A program made the translations under genes and the position numbers. A stretch of 64,000 nt of DNA from positions 736,470 to 800,469 of the forward strand of contig JAEPMI010000001.1 in the NCBI GenBank assembly GCA_017644045.1, written 5' to 3'. Below the pieces are notes generated by a model, which did not search any database, was not told where the DNA came from, and saw only the letters and a program-made list of their open reading frames with translations. This stretch comes from Deltaproteobacteria bacterium (GTDB lineage Bacteria > Myxococcota_A > Polyangia > Polyangiales > Houyiibacteriaceae). Shown piece by piece: positions 7,443-16,246 of this stretch; positions within the stretch are counted from its first letter, which is position 1, and every line of letters starts with the position of its first letter.

Positions 7443-8894
7443 CTACCGACGCCGACGCAGCCAGAAGAGCGCCACCAGAAGCGGCATCGCCCCACCCGCG
7501 CTGCCTCCGGCCGCACAACCGCAGCCATCCCCGCCGTCGCCCGAACCGTCGTCGTCCCCACCGCCATCACCGCCACCGCTCGGCCCGCCATCGGGCCGTC
7601 CCACGCTGGCGTCCGGGTCCGGCTCCACCGTTCCGTCGTGCCACTCGAACGCGCCGATGTCGGTCGCTGCGCCCTGCGGTCGTGGGATGCCGTCGAAGTC
7701 GAAGGCGGGGGCGTTCTCGTCGGAGCCCGAGTCCACGGCCGCCGACCCCTCGAGCAGTCGGAGATCGAAGCCCGGCGGATCGACGAAGAGCGCGGCCGGA
7801 TCGTCGAAGAGCAGGTTGTGGTCCTCGACCGAGTCGTTCGCCTCGAGCGTGATCGTCTCGGCGAGGTTGTTCCGGATGGTGATGTTCTCGCTCGGCGTCC
7901 CGTCCTTGTGGGCGCTGACGTCGATCCACGGCGGCCCCGGTCGCTCGCCGCGCCGGACGTCCAGCACCGTGTTGTTCACGATCCGCATGTTCCGCGCGCC
8001 CAGGAACGTGATCCCGTGCCAGTGGTTCACGATCACCACGTTGTTCTCGACCACCCAGTCCTCGAAGAAGCCGTCGAAGCAGCCGATGCCCTGCGCCGAG
8101 CCGGCGAAGGGCCGGTCCGGATCCTCGAAGCCGATGAAGAGGTTGCCGCGGAGCACGACGCCACGGACCACCCCGGTCCCCGGCGTCCCGTCCTCGCCGA
8201 CGGACCACGACTGGAAGAAGTCGTCGTGGTGGTCGTCGACGTCGTAGGCGTTCTTCACGACGTTCCCTTCGAAGAGCCCGAAGTCGCCGATGCCGCGCAG
8301 CCCGTCGCGGCTGAAGTTGTCGACCAGGTTCCCGATCACGTTCGCGTTCGGCGAGTCGTGTGCGATCGAGATGCCGTAGCCGACGTTGCGCACGCGGTTG
8401 TTGCGGAAGGTCGTGTCGGGCGCGCGGGAGCTCATCCCGGTGCCCGGCAGGTCCGCCCAATCGCTGGCGGACCAGTCGGCGACCACGTCGTCGGTCGTCG
8501 AGAAGATGTCGCAGTCCTCCACGGTCACCCCGCTGCAGGAGCCGGCCACGCTGACCATGGTGCTGCTCTCGTACGGGTCGCCATGGGAGAGGCTGATCGA
8601 GAGCCCTCGGACGACGACATCGGTCGCGCCCTGGAGGGTCAGCGTCCGGAGCCGAGCGGTCTCACCGTCGGCCGCGGCCACGGTGATGCCGGTCCCGCCG
8701 ATGGTCAGGTCGCCGTAGTCGCCCTCGTGCAGCCAGATGATGTCGCCGGAACCGGTCGCGCCCATGGCCTCGTCGACCGTGCCGAAGGGCGAGGCCGCGC
8801 TGCCGTCGCCGGTCGATCCCGGCGAGACGTGGACATCGAGGGCGGCCGCGGGGGCGGCCATTCCGAGGAGAGCGACCAGGCAGAAGACACGCAC
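7443..8894 (-). CDS. right-handed parallel beta-helix protein with MYXO-CTERM-like sorting tail
   Basis: A signal peptide (FCLVALLGMAAPAAA) is followed by DVHVSPGSTGDGSAASPFGTV, the usual opening of secreted parallel beta-helix proteins of the pectate-lyase/DUF1565 type. Repeating Asn/Val/Ile rungs run to about residue 400 (FRNNRVRNVGYGI, VVENNVVIVN, MRIVNNTVLDV). The C-terminus is a Gly/Asp-rich linker, GCGCAAGGSAGG, a hydrophobic helix and RRRR. That layout is the MYXO-CTERM signal of Myxococcota, thought to lead to cleavage and surface anchoring. The likely start is GTG at 8894. A role in binding or cleaving polysaccharide is inferred from the fold; no catalytic residues are assigned. Confidence 0.88.
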   Translation of the reverse strand: MRVFCLVALLGMAAPAAALDVHVSPGSTGDGSAASPFGTVDEAMGATGSGDIIWLHEGDYGDLTIGGTGITVAAADGETARLRTLTLQGATDVVVRGLSISLSHGDPYESSTMVSVAGSCSGVTVEDCDIFSTTDDVVADWSASDWADLPGTGMSSRAPDTTFRNNRVRNVGYGISIAHDSPNANVIGNLVDNFSRDGLRGIGDFGLFEGNVVKNAYDVDDHHDDFFQSWSVGEDGTPGTGVVRGVVLRGNLFIGFEDPDRPFAGSAQGIGCFDGFFEDWVVENNVVIVNHWHGITFLGARNMRIVNNTVLDVRRGERPGPPWIDVSAHKDGTPSENITIRNNLAETITLEANDSVEDHNLLFDDPAALFVDPPGFDLRLLEGSAAVDSGSDENAPAFDFDGIPRPQGAATDIGAFEWHDGTVEPDPDASVGRPDGGPSGGGDGGGDDDGSGDGGDGCGCAAGGSAGGAMPLLVALFWLRRRR

Positions 8895-8945
8895 GATCCC
8901 AAAGTACGGGGCCCGCGCCCCGGATGCGTTTACATTTTGATCGTG

Positions 8946-9854
8946 ATGCGGTGGCTCATGCTCGGGCTCGTCGCGGCGTGCGGCGGGAACCCGGCGTCGC
9001 CGATGGACGCGGGCGAGCCCGACATGCTCGACGCCGGCGACCCGACGTGTCCGCCACCCGAGGGCGCGCACCCCACGGTGGGGACCGGCGTTCCAGCCCC
9101 AGGCTGGCGCTGCGTCCGGGACCCGCGGGTCCTCACCGCGCCGCGAGACGTCACCGTCGACGGGGACACCATCTACGTCAGCGAGATGGGCACCGGCCGG
9201 ATCGTGACCGTCGGTGACTCCATCGACGTGGTCGCCGAGGGGCTCTCTGCGCCCGTCGGCCTGCGCGTGCTCCCGGACGGCGACCTGCTCGTCGCCGAAG
9301 AGGGGCGCGGCTCCCTCGCACACATCGACGTCGCGACCGGCGAACGAACGGAGGTTCGGGGCGAGCTGAACGCCGTGACCTATCTCGAGCTCGGCCCCGA
9401 CGGCGCGGCCTATGTCTCGTCGTTCCGCGAGGTCGCGCCCACCGGAACCGGCGTCGTGTGGCGCGTGGATCTGGCGACCACGGAGGCGACGATGTTCGCG
9501 ACCGGCCTGAACGTCCCCGAGGGGCTCTTCTTCGAGGGCGACGAGCTCCGCGTGGTGGAGTGGCACCTCCCGTCGGCGGTGGTCGGGTTTTCGGCAGGTG
9601 GCGGCGACACGGGCACGAACCTCGGCGCGGGCTACGAGAACGCCTATGGGCTGGTCGGTGACCGAGAGGGTGGATTCATCGTGGGCGATCACGCAGGCCG
9701 CATCGTGCACCATCGCGCCGACGGAACGACCGACACGCTCCTCGAGGGCATCGGCCGACCGGGTGGTCTCGCCTGGCACGGGGAGACGCTGTTGATCGCA
9801 GAGTTCGTGGACTTCGGCGCGCCCGGCTACTTGGTCCGCCTCGAGCCGCGCTAG
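8946..9854 (+). CDS. SMP-30/gluconolactonase-like beta-propeller lipoprotein
   Basis: The protein opens with a short lipoprotein signal ending LVAAC (Cys12), then an Asp/Met/Gly linker (GEPDMLDAGDP). Residues from about 50 on show six-bladed propeller repeats of the SMP-30/NHL/ScyD type (APRDVTVDGDTIYVSEMGTG, GLRVLPDGDLLVAEEGRG, RPGGLAWHGETLLIAEF). Such proteins may bind or hydrolyse lactones or act as scaffolds; activity here is unknown. A much longer upstream open frame exists but carries no homologous sequence. The stop TAG is part of the CTAG that begins repeat element copy 2. Confidence 0.82.
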   Translation: MRWLMLGLVAACGGNPASPMDAGEPDMLDAGDPTCPPPEGAHPTVGTGVPAPGWRCVRDPRVLTAPRDVTVDGDTIYVSEMGTGRIVTVGDSIDVVAEGLSAPVGLRVLPDGDLLVAEEGRGSLAHIDVATGERTEVRGELNAVTYLELGPDGAAYVSSFREVAPTGTGVVWRVDLATTEATMFATGLNVPEGLFFEGDELRVVEWHLPSAVVGFSAGGGDTGTNLGAGYENAYGLVGDREGGFIVGDHAGRIVHHRADGTTDTLLEGIGRPGGLAWHGETLLIAEFVDFGAPGYLVRLEPR

Positions 9855-10018
9855 TGCGGGGCTCAGACCGGTTGACGGGAGATCCGTGGTCTGGGTGGGT
9901 TCCATGGGGTGTCCGCGAACCGAGGAAATGCCGAAGTATTTTCGAGCGTGAGGGGACGACCGCAGGGGGCGTGCTCAGGGCGCGTAGCGCCCTTCAACCG
10001 GGCTGAGCCCCGCGCTAG
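9851..10018 (-). repeat. 168-bp hairpin-bounded element, copy 2 (inverted relative to copy 1)
   Basis: Reverse-complemented, the core 9875-9994 equals copy 1 except one base (C to G at the position matching 2322). Arms are 9851-9874 and 9995-10018, 24 bp each with two mismatches. In core orientation the arms again read CTAGCGCG-N10-CGGTTG and CAACCG-N10-CGCACTAG. N10 is now GGGCTCAGCC on the 5' side and GTCTGAGCCC on the 3' side, differing from copy 1 at seven of ten positions while still pairing at nine of ten. The left CTAG again supplies the stop codon of the upstream gene. It fills nearly all of the gap 9855-10027. Confidence 0.9.
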
Positions 10019-10027
10019 TGTGCTCGC

Positions 10028-10483
10028 ATGGGGTATCGGGACGAGCTGGAAGCGCTGAGGATCAACCACGAGATCGTCAGCAAGGAGCTGGAGACCATGC
10101 GCGCGAAGGCGACTGCCAGTGTCGAGCACGCCGCGCGCCTCGAGCGGAACCTCGCCCTGGCGGAGGGCCGCGTGGGCGAGCTCGAGGACCTGCTCGGCGG
10201 AGAGCTGGGCCAGCGCGCACTCCGGCGTCGATGGCTGCGACGGGCTTCGACCGCCATCGCCGTGCTGGCCGTCGCTGCCATGGGCCTGATGATGAAGACC
10301 GAGGTCGAGAAGGCGCGGGTCACGGCCGAGCTGACCGCGGCTCAGTCGGTGGAGCGCGCCGCTCGGACCGCCGCGTGCGAGGCCGAGCTGGAGCGCGAGC
10401 GGGCCAAGGCGGAGATCCTCGAGACGCAGTACCAGGGTTTCTACGAGCGATTCATGGACGGCATGGGCCACCCCGTCAGGTGA
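10028..10483 (+). CDS. coiled-coil membrane protein of unknown function, 151 aa
   Basis: The first 65 residues are a charged helix with heptad-like pattern (coiled coil). One hydrophobic segment follows (STAIAVLAVAAMGLMM, about 74-89), then a second charged helix to the C-terminus. It therefore looks like a single-pass inner-membrane protein with helical domains on both sides. No named family recognised. It begins 9 bp after repeat element copy 2 and is followed by the radical SAM gene after 33 bp. Confidence 0.75.
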   Translation: MGYRDELEALRINHEIVSKELETMRAKATASVEHAARLERNLALAEGRVGELEDLLGGELGQRALRRRWLRRASTAIAVLAVAAMGLMMKTEVEKARVTAELTAAQSVERAARTAACEAELERERAKAEILETQYQGFYERFMDGMGHPVR

Positions 10484-10516
10484 CAGCGAGCCCACCGCGA
10501 GCTAACTGAAGGGCGC

Positions 10517-11386
10517 ATGCGCTACGAAGGACGTATCTATCGGCCACCCTCGGAAGCGGACGCCTACATCCTGCAGGCGACGATCGGGTGCTCGTGGAAC
10601 CACTGCACCTACTGCGACATGTACCGGGACAAGGAATTCCGGGTCCGCGACCTCAGCCAGACCCTGGAAGATCTGGACGCCGCCGCCGACGCCGCTGGTG
10701 AGCGCATCGAGAAGCTCTTCGTCGCCGATGGCGACGCGCTCATCATGGACCTGGACCACTGGCGTCCGATCCTCGAGCGAGCCCGAGAGACGCTTCCGCG
10801 GCTTCGGCGGGTGTCCTGCTACGCGATGGCGCGCAACGTCGCCGCCAAGAGCGACGACGAGCTGAAGGAGCTCGCCGAGCTGGGTCTCACGCGCCTCTAC
10901 ATCGGACCGGAGTCCGGCGATGACGTGACCCTGAAGCGCATCGCCAAGGGCGACACCTTCGAGGGCCACGTCGAGGCCGCGCGCCGAACGAAGGCCGCGG
11001 GCATGGAGCTCAGCGTCATCGCGCTGCTCGGCATCGGGCAGGACCGCGCCGAAGAACACGCGAAGAGGACCGCCGAGCTGGTGACCGCGATGGACCCGGA
11101 GTTCTTCGCCGCACTCACGGTGACCGTCGTGCCCGGCACGCCGCTCGCGAAGCTCCGCGCCAAGGGCAGGTTCGAGGTGCCGCCGGTGCCCGAGCTGCTG
11201 ATGGAGCTGCGGACCATGGTCGACGAAGCGCGGCCGACCGACTGCCTCTTCCGCACCAACCACGCGTCGAACTATCTGCCGCTGGGCGGACGTCTCCCGC
11301 GGGACCGGGAGCGGATCGTCGCGATCATCGACGAAGCGGTCGACGGCCGCATCCCGCTCCGCCCCGAGCGCCACCGAGGGCTCTGA
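10517..11386 (+). CDS. radical SAM protein
   Basis: The cluster-binding cysteines are C25, C30 and C33 in GCSWNHCTYC. The CX4CX2C spacing occurs in a known branch of uncharacterised radical SAM proteins with the ATIGCSWN signature. IGPESGDDVTLKRIAKG and MELSVIALLGIGQ are the usual beta-strand/loop elements of the partial TIM barrel that hold S-adenosylmethionine. It should cleave SAM reductively to start a radical reaction on an unknown substrate. Length (289 aa) is short, with no obvious extra domain. The stop overlaps the start of the next gene (TGATG), so the pair is likely translationally coupled. Confidence 0.85.
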   Translation: MRYEGRIYRPPSEADAYILQATIGCSWNHCTYCDMYRDKEFRVRDLSQTLEDLDAAADAAGERIEKLFVADGDALIMDLDHWRPILERARETLPRLRRVSCYAMARNVAAKSDDELKELAELGLTRLYIGPESGDDVTLKRIAKGDTFEGHVEAARRTKAAGMELSVIALLGIGQDRAEEHAKRTAELVTAMDPEFFAALTVTVVPGTPLAKLRAKGRFEVPPVPELLMELRTMVDEARPTDCLFRTNHASNYLPLGGRLPRDRERIVAIIDEAVDGRIPLRPERHRGL

Positions 11387-11670
11387 TGGGTGCCCTCCCC
11401 CGCGTCTTCGCGCGCCGCCCGAGTCGCGGCCACTGCCCGCGCTGCGATCGCCAGCGGCGCTACGAGGTGCCCTCGCGGGCGTGGGGCGTGCTCAAGGTGC
11501 TCTGGTTCGCGACCATCGCCTTCATGGCGGTGTGGACGCTGGCGATCAGCGCGGACGTCACCTTCATGACGCCCTTCGCGATCACCATCCTCTTCGGCGG
11601 CGGCTTCATCTTCGACCGGGCCGCAGAGCCGGTCCGCTGCAGCTACTGCCGCCTCCCGATCGAAGAGTGA
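11386..11670 (+). CDS. small zinc-ribbon membrane protein
   Basis: The 94-residue protein has CPRC at 17-20 and CSYC at 85-88, which together would form one four-Cys zinc site. Two hydrophobic segments lie between them (VLKVLWFATIAFMAVWTLAI and FAITILFGGGFIF), so the two cysteine pairs would meet on the cytoplasmic face. The start overlaps the radical SAM stop. Function unknown; coupling suggests that it could tether or assist the radical SAM enzyme, an inference only. Confidence 0.75.
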   Translation: MGALPRVFARRPSRGHCPRCDRQRRYEVPSRAWGVLKVLWFATIAFMAVWTLAISADVTFMTPFAITILFGGGFIFDRAAEPVRCSYCRLPIEE

Positions 11671-11676
11671 GCGCGT

Positions 11677-14226
11677 TCAGGGCGCCAGCGTCGTCGTCTC
11701 GACCGTCCGCTCGGCGACCTCGGACTCCTCGAAGGCGAGGGGCTCGTAGTCGCCCTCGATCCAGCCCTCCGTTCGGTCGTCCCAGAACTCGCTGTCGGGA
11801 TCGCCGCTGGCGCCCCCGATGAAGTTCACCAGCGCCCGTGGGCGGCCGCCCTCGTCGAAGCTGGCGACCATGCGGTACACGGCGCCGCCGGTGACGTCCA
11901 TACGCTCCACGGGACCGTCGGAGCCGAGGAAGCTCGCGTCGGCGACGTTGACCGTGCCGTCCGCGCCGTCGGTCGGGACCCATTCGCGCTCGTAGCGACC
12001 GCCGACGTTCGTGCTGAACACGGCGCCATGGACGTCTCCCCAGGAGTACGCGTCCGGGTCGAGGCTCCCGAAGGTGTCGGTCAGGTAGGTCGCCGCCTGG
12101 TCGAGCGCCGCGTAGGCGTGGCCGCTCGCCGGTCCGTCGACGATGTCGGGCGCGAAGAGCAGCGCGAGCCGAACCCACTTGAGCACGTAGATCGACGACG
12201 CATCGATCAGCGGCTCGAAGAGGATCGAGAGCTCGTCGGCCAGGATCCGCTCCGCGAGGAAGTAGACCCACGCCTGGAAGAGGAGCGCGTCCGCCGAGGG
12301 CCGGTCCATCCGCTGGTCCCACGCCTCGAGGCGGGCGACCAACCCCGCGAGGTCATCGCGGTCCCGGTAGTCGACGAGCGCGTCATCGGTCTCGAGCCCC
12401 TCGGCCGCCTCGAAGAGGGTCGGCAGGATCAGCTCGGCGACGACGCTGTGCGTGTCCTGCTGGATCTCGATGAAGTCCTCCCCGGTCACGTCGCCCCGAT
12501 CCGCGAGACGCTCGAGCTCCCCGTCGATGCGGTAGCCGCGGGTGCCCGGGTCGAACCACACGCCGTAGTAAAAGGCGTCTCCCTCGAGCGCACCATCGCC
12601 GGTGAACCCGTAGTTGTCGTTGTTGGCGCTGGCGATCCAACCGGTGGTCTCCGCTCGGCTACGCGGGAGCTGGTCGAGCGAGAGGAAGTCACCGGTCCAG
12701 GCGCTCGACGGGTCGTTGCCGTCGAGGACCGCCCACGGCTCGCCGAAGGTCCCGGGCGTGCCGCGGTCGGGCACGCGCGGGCTGGAGCGATAGGTGATCC
12801 CGTCGGCGGTCGCCGCGATGAAGTTGAAGGCGCCGAGCTCCATCGCGTCGACGGCCGATTCGAAGTCCTCGAGCGTGCTGGCCGTGTCCACCCCGTAAAA
12901 GGCATCGGCCTCGGAGGTGGGTGTGTCGCCGGCCCAGCGCACCATCACACGCCGGTTGCCGTCGGTGAGCGGTAGCGGCGCGAAGTCGCGCGGGAGCAAC
13001 ACGCCGTGGCCGGGCACGTCGATGACGGTCTCGGTGCGAGGGTCGTCTCCGTCGATGGTGAAGGTCTCGGAACGACGCACGACGGCAACGGTCTCGCCCC
13101 CCACGACCACGGTGTCGTCGGCGGAGACGTCGACCGCCACCAGGTCCATCCAGTCCGGGTAGGTGGTCGTCGCGGTCCACACCAGATCCTCGTTGTGGCC
13201 GAGCTGAACGGCGGGCGTGCCCACGAACGAGAAGCCGATCGCGTTGAAGGAGCCGTCGCGCGCCTCGATGTGCTGCGGGTAGAAGATCGAAGGCGACTGC
13301 AGCGGCTGGTGAGGGTCACCGGCGATCAAGGGCCGACCGTCGACGGTGTGACGACCGTCCATCGCCCAGTTGTTGCTCGCGCCCGGTCGGAGCTCGCGCA
13401 TCTTGGCGGTGAAGGCGCGAAGTCGCTCCTCGGCGTCCGGCGGCAGCGACGTGCTCATCAGACTCGCCGGGAGCGGATCGCCGACCTCGCCGACCGCGGG
13501 CCGCTCGTCTTCCGGGATTACGTACGAGGGGACCATCGGTCGCCACGCCTGCCCACCGAACGCGGTCCAGATCTCGGAGGCGTAGCGGCGGATCAGCGAC
13601 GCGAGGAGATCGAACTCGAGCTGGTTGGCGTTGCTGAAGAGCAGGAGCTTGCCGACCGTGTACGTGTCGTCGGTGCGCCACCGCTCGGGCTGGAAGCCGA
13701 GCTCGTCGAAGCCGTAGGGTGTGGGCACGTCGCCCTCGAGCACCTCGTCGATGAAGCGGTTCACACCGGCGGTCCACGCGACGATGAGCGCGTGCGACTC
13801 GGGGTGCTCGGCGCGGGCGAGCGCGGCGTTCTCGCGGCCCATCCGAGCGATGTTCACGGTTCGAAGGAGGATGTCGTCGTCGATTCGATCGGGCAGCACC
13901 TCGGCCCGCCGCCCCTGCGAACGGAGCCGGATCAGGGACATCTGCAGCAAGCGATCGCGCGCTTGGGCATACCCCGCGCCATAGAACGCGTCCGCCACGT
14001 CGGCGCCCTGCACGTGCGGGATGCCGAGGTCGTCGCGGCGAATGGTGACGGCGCCGGAAAGCATGAAGCTCTCGGATTCGTCGGGGCCGAGATCCACCCC
14101 CAGATCCGGAGGGGCCGCGTCTTCCACCGGTCCGGCGTCGACCGAGGTCGCATCATCGTCGTCGCCGCAGGCCAGTAGGAGCGCTAGGATACAAACTGAC
14201 ACTCGGTGCAAGTTGCTCACGCGCAC
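11677..14226 (-). CDS. penicillin acylase family (Ntn hydrolase) lipoprotein
   Basis: A signal peptide ends in the lipobox LLAC (Cys20), followed by a DDDD and DLGVDLGP linker. The rest (to residue 849) matches the penicillin/acylhomoserine-lactone acylase family. RRDDLGIPHVQGADVADAFYG is the conserved N-terminus of the alpha chain, and GASNNWAMDG (Ser284) contains the SNNW motif where the precursor self-cleaves to expose the catalytic Ser. Asn in ANNDNYGF is a likely oxyanion residue. Family members hydrolyse amides such as beta-lactam side chains or quorum-sensing N-acyl homoserine lactones; substrate cannot be assigned. It is divergent from the kinase at 14294. Confidence 0.92.
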   Translation of the reverse strand: MRVSNLHRVSVCILALLLACGDDDDATSVDAGPVEDAAPPDLGVDLGPDESESFMLSGAVTIRRDDLGIPHVQGADVADAFYGAGYAQARDRLLQMSLIRLRSQGRRAEVLPDRIDDDILLRTVNIARMGRENAALARAEHPESHALIVAWTAGVNRFIDEVLEGDVPTPYGFDELGFQPERWRTDDTYTVGKLLLFSNANQLEFDLLASLIRRYASEIWTAFGGQAWRPMVPSYVIPEDERPAVGEVGDPLPASLMSTSLPPDAEERLRAFTAKMRELRPGASNNWAMDGRHTVDGRPLIAGDPHQPLQSPSIFYPQHIEARDGSFNAIGFSFVGTPAVQLGHNEDLVWTATTTYPDWMDLVAVDVSADDTVVVGGETVAVVRRSETFTIDGDDPRTETVIDVPGHGVLLPRDFAPLPLTDGNRRVMVRWAGDTPTSEADAFYGVDTASTLEDFESAVDAMELGAFNFIAATADGITYRSSPRVPDRGTPGTFGEPWAVLDGNDPSSAWTGDFLSLDQLPRSRAETTGWIASANNDNYGFTGDGALEGDAFYYGVWFDPGTRGYRIDGELERLADRGDVTGEDFIEIQQDTHSVVAELILPTLFEAAEGLETDDALVDYRDRDDLAGLVARLEAWDQRMDRPSADALLFQAWVYFLAERILADELSILFEPLIDASSIYVLKWVRLALLFAPDIVDGPASGHAYAALDQAATYLTDTFGSLDPDAYSWGDVHGAVFSTNVGGRYEREWVPTDGADGTVNVADASFLGSDGPVERMDVTGGAVYRMVASFDEGGRPRALVNFIGGASGDPDSEFWDDRTEGWIEGDYEPLAFEESEVAERTVETTTLAP

Positions 14227-14293
14227 ATCATACCGATCCTGCCGTCGTCATGTGGACGACTGCATCAGCTGAAAGCTCGTTGGAGCTGCTAGG

Positions 14294-16246
14294 GTGCCGG
14301 GCGATGCCGACCATGTGCCGGTGGGTGCGGGGATGACGGCGGAGAAGCCGGACGATCGCTGGTTCCCCGAACACGCGAAGACCCAGATCGGTCCGATCGA
14401 TCAGGCGCCCTCGCTCGAGCTCGAGCTCCCCGACGACCTGCTCCCGCCCGCGTCGCGTGCTCGCTACGAGCAGCAGGGTCACCTCGGGGCGGGAGGCATG
14501 GGCGAGGTCGCCCTCTGCCTCGATCACGCCATCGGTCGGCAGGTCGCGATGAAGGTCGCGCACGAGGATCTGCACGAGCGCGGCGACATCCGCGCTCGCT
14601 TCCTCCTCGAGGCCCGGGTTCAGGCCCAGCTCGAGCATCCCTCGATCGTTCCGGTGTACGACCTCGGCCGCGCCGAAGCGGGAGCCCCCTTCTTCACCAT
14701 GCGGCGAGTGAAGGGCCGCACGCTGGAGCAGGTCCTCGAGGCTCGACGGGAGGGCGAAACCGAGGTCCTCGAGCGCTTCGGCGAGCGGCGTCTGCTCTCT
14801 GCGTTCGCGCAGCTCTGCCTCGCCCTCGACTTCGTGCACGAGCGGGGGGTCGTGCACCGCGACCTGAAGCCGGCCAACATCATGTTCGGCGAGTACGGTG
14901 AGGTCTATCTGCTGGACTGGGGTCTGGCGAAGGTGCTCGGCAGGGACGACCCGGAGGCCGCCGAGACCGAAGTGATCGACCCGCAGGGCACGCTCAAGGA
15001 CTCGTCGCCGCAGACTCAGTTCGGGACGATCATGGGCACACCCGGCTACGTGGCGCCGGAGCTGGTGGGAAAGAAGCCGGTGCTCACGACCAAGGCGGAC
15101 GTCTACGGACTCGGCGCGCTCCTCTTCGAGCTCCTCGCCGGCGAGCCGCTCCACCGCGGAGAATCGATCGTGAGTCTGATCCGCTCCACGGAAGCGCCGG
15201 TGGACGATCGCGTGCGCAACATGGAGACGCCGCTGCCGCCGGAGCTCGAGTCGCTGGTGCTCTGGGCGACCGAGCTCGACCCGGGCCAACGGTGCCCGAG
15301 CGCTCGCACGCTCCACGATGGCATCGAGCGCTACCTCGATGGTCACCGCGATTCCGAGCGGCGGAAGCAGCAGGCCGACGCGCTGGTGGCCGAGGTGGAC
15401 GCGCACGACGAGGCCGAGTCGCTCGATCCCGAAGCGGTCCGCCGTCAGTCGCTCGCGAAGCTCGGGCGTGCCCTCGCGCTCGACCCGACCCATCGCGGTG
15501 CGCTCGAGGGACTCGTGGGGCTGCTGACCGATCCGCCTCCGCTGCTTCCGGAAGAGGTCCGCGCCGAGCTCCAGGAGCAGGAAGCGAAACAGACCCGTCA
15601 GGCCGGGCGCATTGGTGCGGCGGTCTTCCTCGGCCTCAATCTCTTCATCCCGTTGGTGCTGCTGACCGGGATGCGGACCTGGCTGCCGGTCATTCTCTTC
15701 TCCACGTTCACCACCCTGACCGGCATCGCCAGCTGGCTGGTGTCGCGACTCGAGCGGCCCACCACGCGCAGCGCGACCGTGGTCTTCGGCCTGGCGCTGG
15801 CCACCGCGGCGTCGACCTCGGCGCTGATCGGCCCGTTCCTGATCTCGCCCTTGATCATCGTGGTCGTCACGCTGCTCTTCACGCTCAACCACCCGCCGCA
15901 ATACCGGATCCCCTTCGTCATCGCGGGGCTGCTCGCGGCCATCCTCCCCATCTCGCTGGAGTGGTCGGGCGTGGTCCCGGCGTCGATGGTGTTCGACGCG
16001 GACGGCCTCCACGTCCTCCCTCGAAGCTCCGACCTCGCGCGGATACCGACGCTCGCGCTGCTCACGATCGTGTCGTTGGCGGTCATCGCGATCGCCGGCG
16101 GCGCCATCGGACCGATCCGCAAGGAGCTCGACAAGGTGCAGGCGCGACTCCGGATGCAGGCGTGGCAGCTCAAGCAGATGGTCCCCGCGTCGACCGACGA
16201 GGTGAAGGCCCAAGAAGACCCCCCGAAGGAAGAAGAGACTCCGTGA
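14294..16246 (+). CDS. Ser/Thr protein kinase with polytopic C-terminal membrane domain; DWG instead of DFG
   Basis: The kinase domain (about residues 58-350) has the glycine loop GAGGMGEV (65-72), Lys87, HRDLKPAN with Asp190 and Asn195, and the metal-binding Asp208 in DWG in place of DFG. GTPGYVAPEL is the activation/P+1 loop. A soluble Gln/Glu-rich helical region (350-430) leads to five or six membrane segments between about 435 and 620, then a charged cytoplasmic tail. Catalytic residues are present, so it should be active; the membrane part may sense envelope state. Start is GTG 14294, or ATG at 14333 (residue 14). A small lipoprotein gene overlaps its end, probably a partner. Confidence 0.9.
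   Translation: MPGDADHVPVGAGMTAEKPDDRWFPEHAKTQIGPIDQAPSLELELPDDLLPPASRARYEQQGHLGAGGMGEVALCLDHAIGRQVAMKVAHEDLHERGDIRARFLLEARVQAQLEHPSIVPVYDLGRAEAGAPFFTMRRVKGRTLEQVLEARREGETEVLERFGERRLLSAFAQLCLALDFVHERGVVHRDLKPANIMFGEYGEVYLLDWGLAKVLGRDDPEAAETEVIDPQGTLKDSSPQTQFGTIMGTPGYVAPELVGKKPVLTTKADVYGLGALLFELLAGEPLHRGESIVSLIRSTEAPVDDRVRNMETPLPPELESLVLWATELDPGQRCPSARTLHDGIERYLDGHRDSERRKQQADALVAEVDAHDEAESLDPEAVRRQSLAKLGRALALDPTHRGALEGLVGLLTDPPPLLPEEVRAELQEQEAKQTRQAGRIGAAVFLGLNLFIPLVLLTGMRTWLPVILFSTFTTLTGIASWLVSRLERPTTRSATVVFGLALATAASTSALIGPFLISPLIIVVVTLLFTLNHPPQYRIPFVIAGLLAAILPISLEWSGVVPASMVFDADGLHVLPRSSDLARIPTLALLTIVSLAVIAIAGGAIGPIRKELDKVQARLRMQAWQLKQMVPASTDEVKAQEDPPKEEETP

Noticed and set aside
7008-8945. 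Long N-terminal extension of the SMP-30-like protein
   Set aside because: The open frame is the antisense shadow of the beta-helix gene; the lipoprotein signal starts at 8946.
2375-9850. A composite transposon bounded by the two inverted 168-bp elements
   Set aside because: The genes between are ordinary chromosomal genes in both orientations with no transposase, and each element carries its own terminal stem; inversion between copies is possible but a mobile unit is not supported.
13850-13880. tRNA-like GGTTCGAA sequence
   Set aside because: It lies within the acylase gene and no cloverleaf can be drawn around it.
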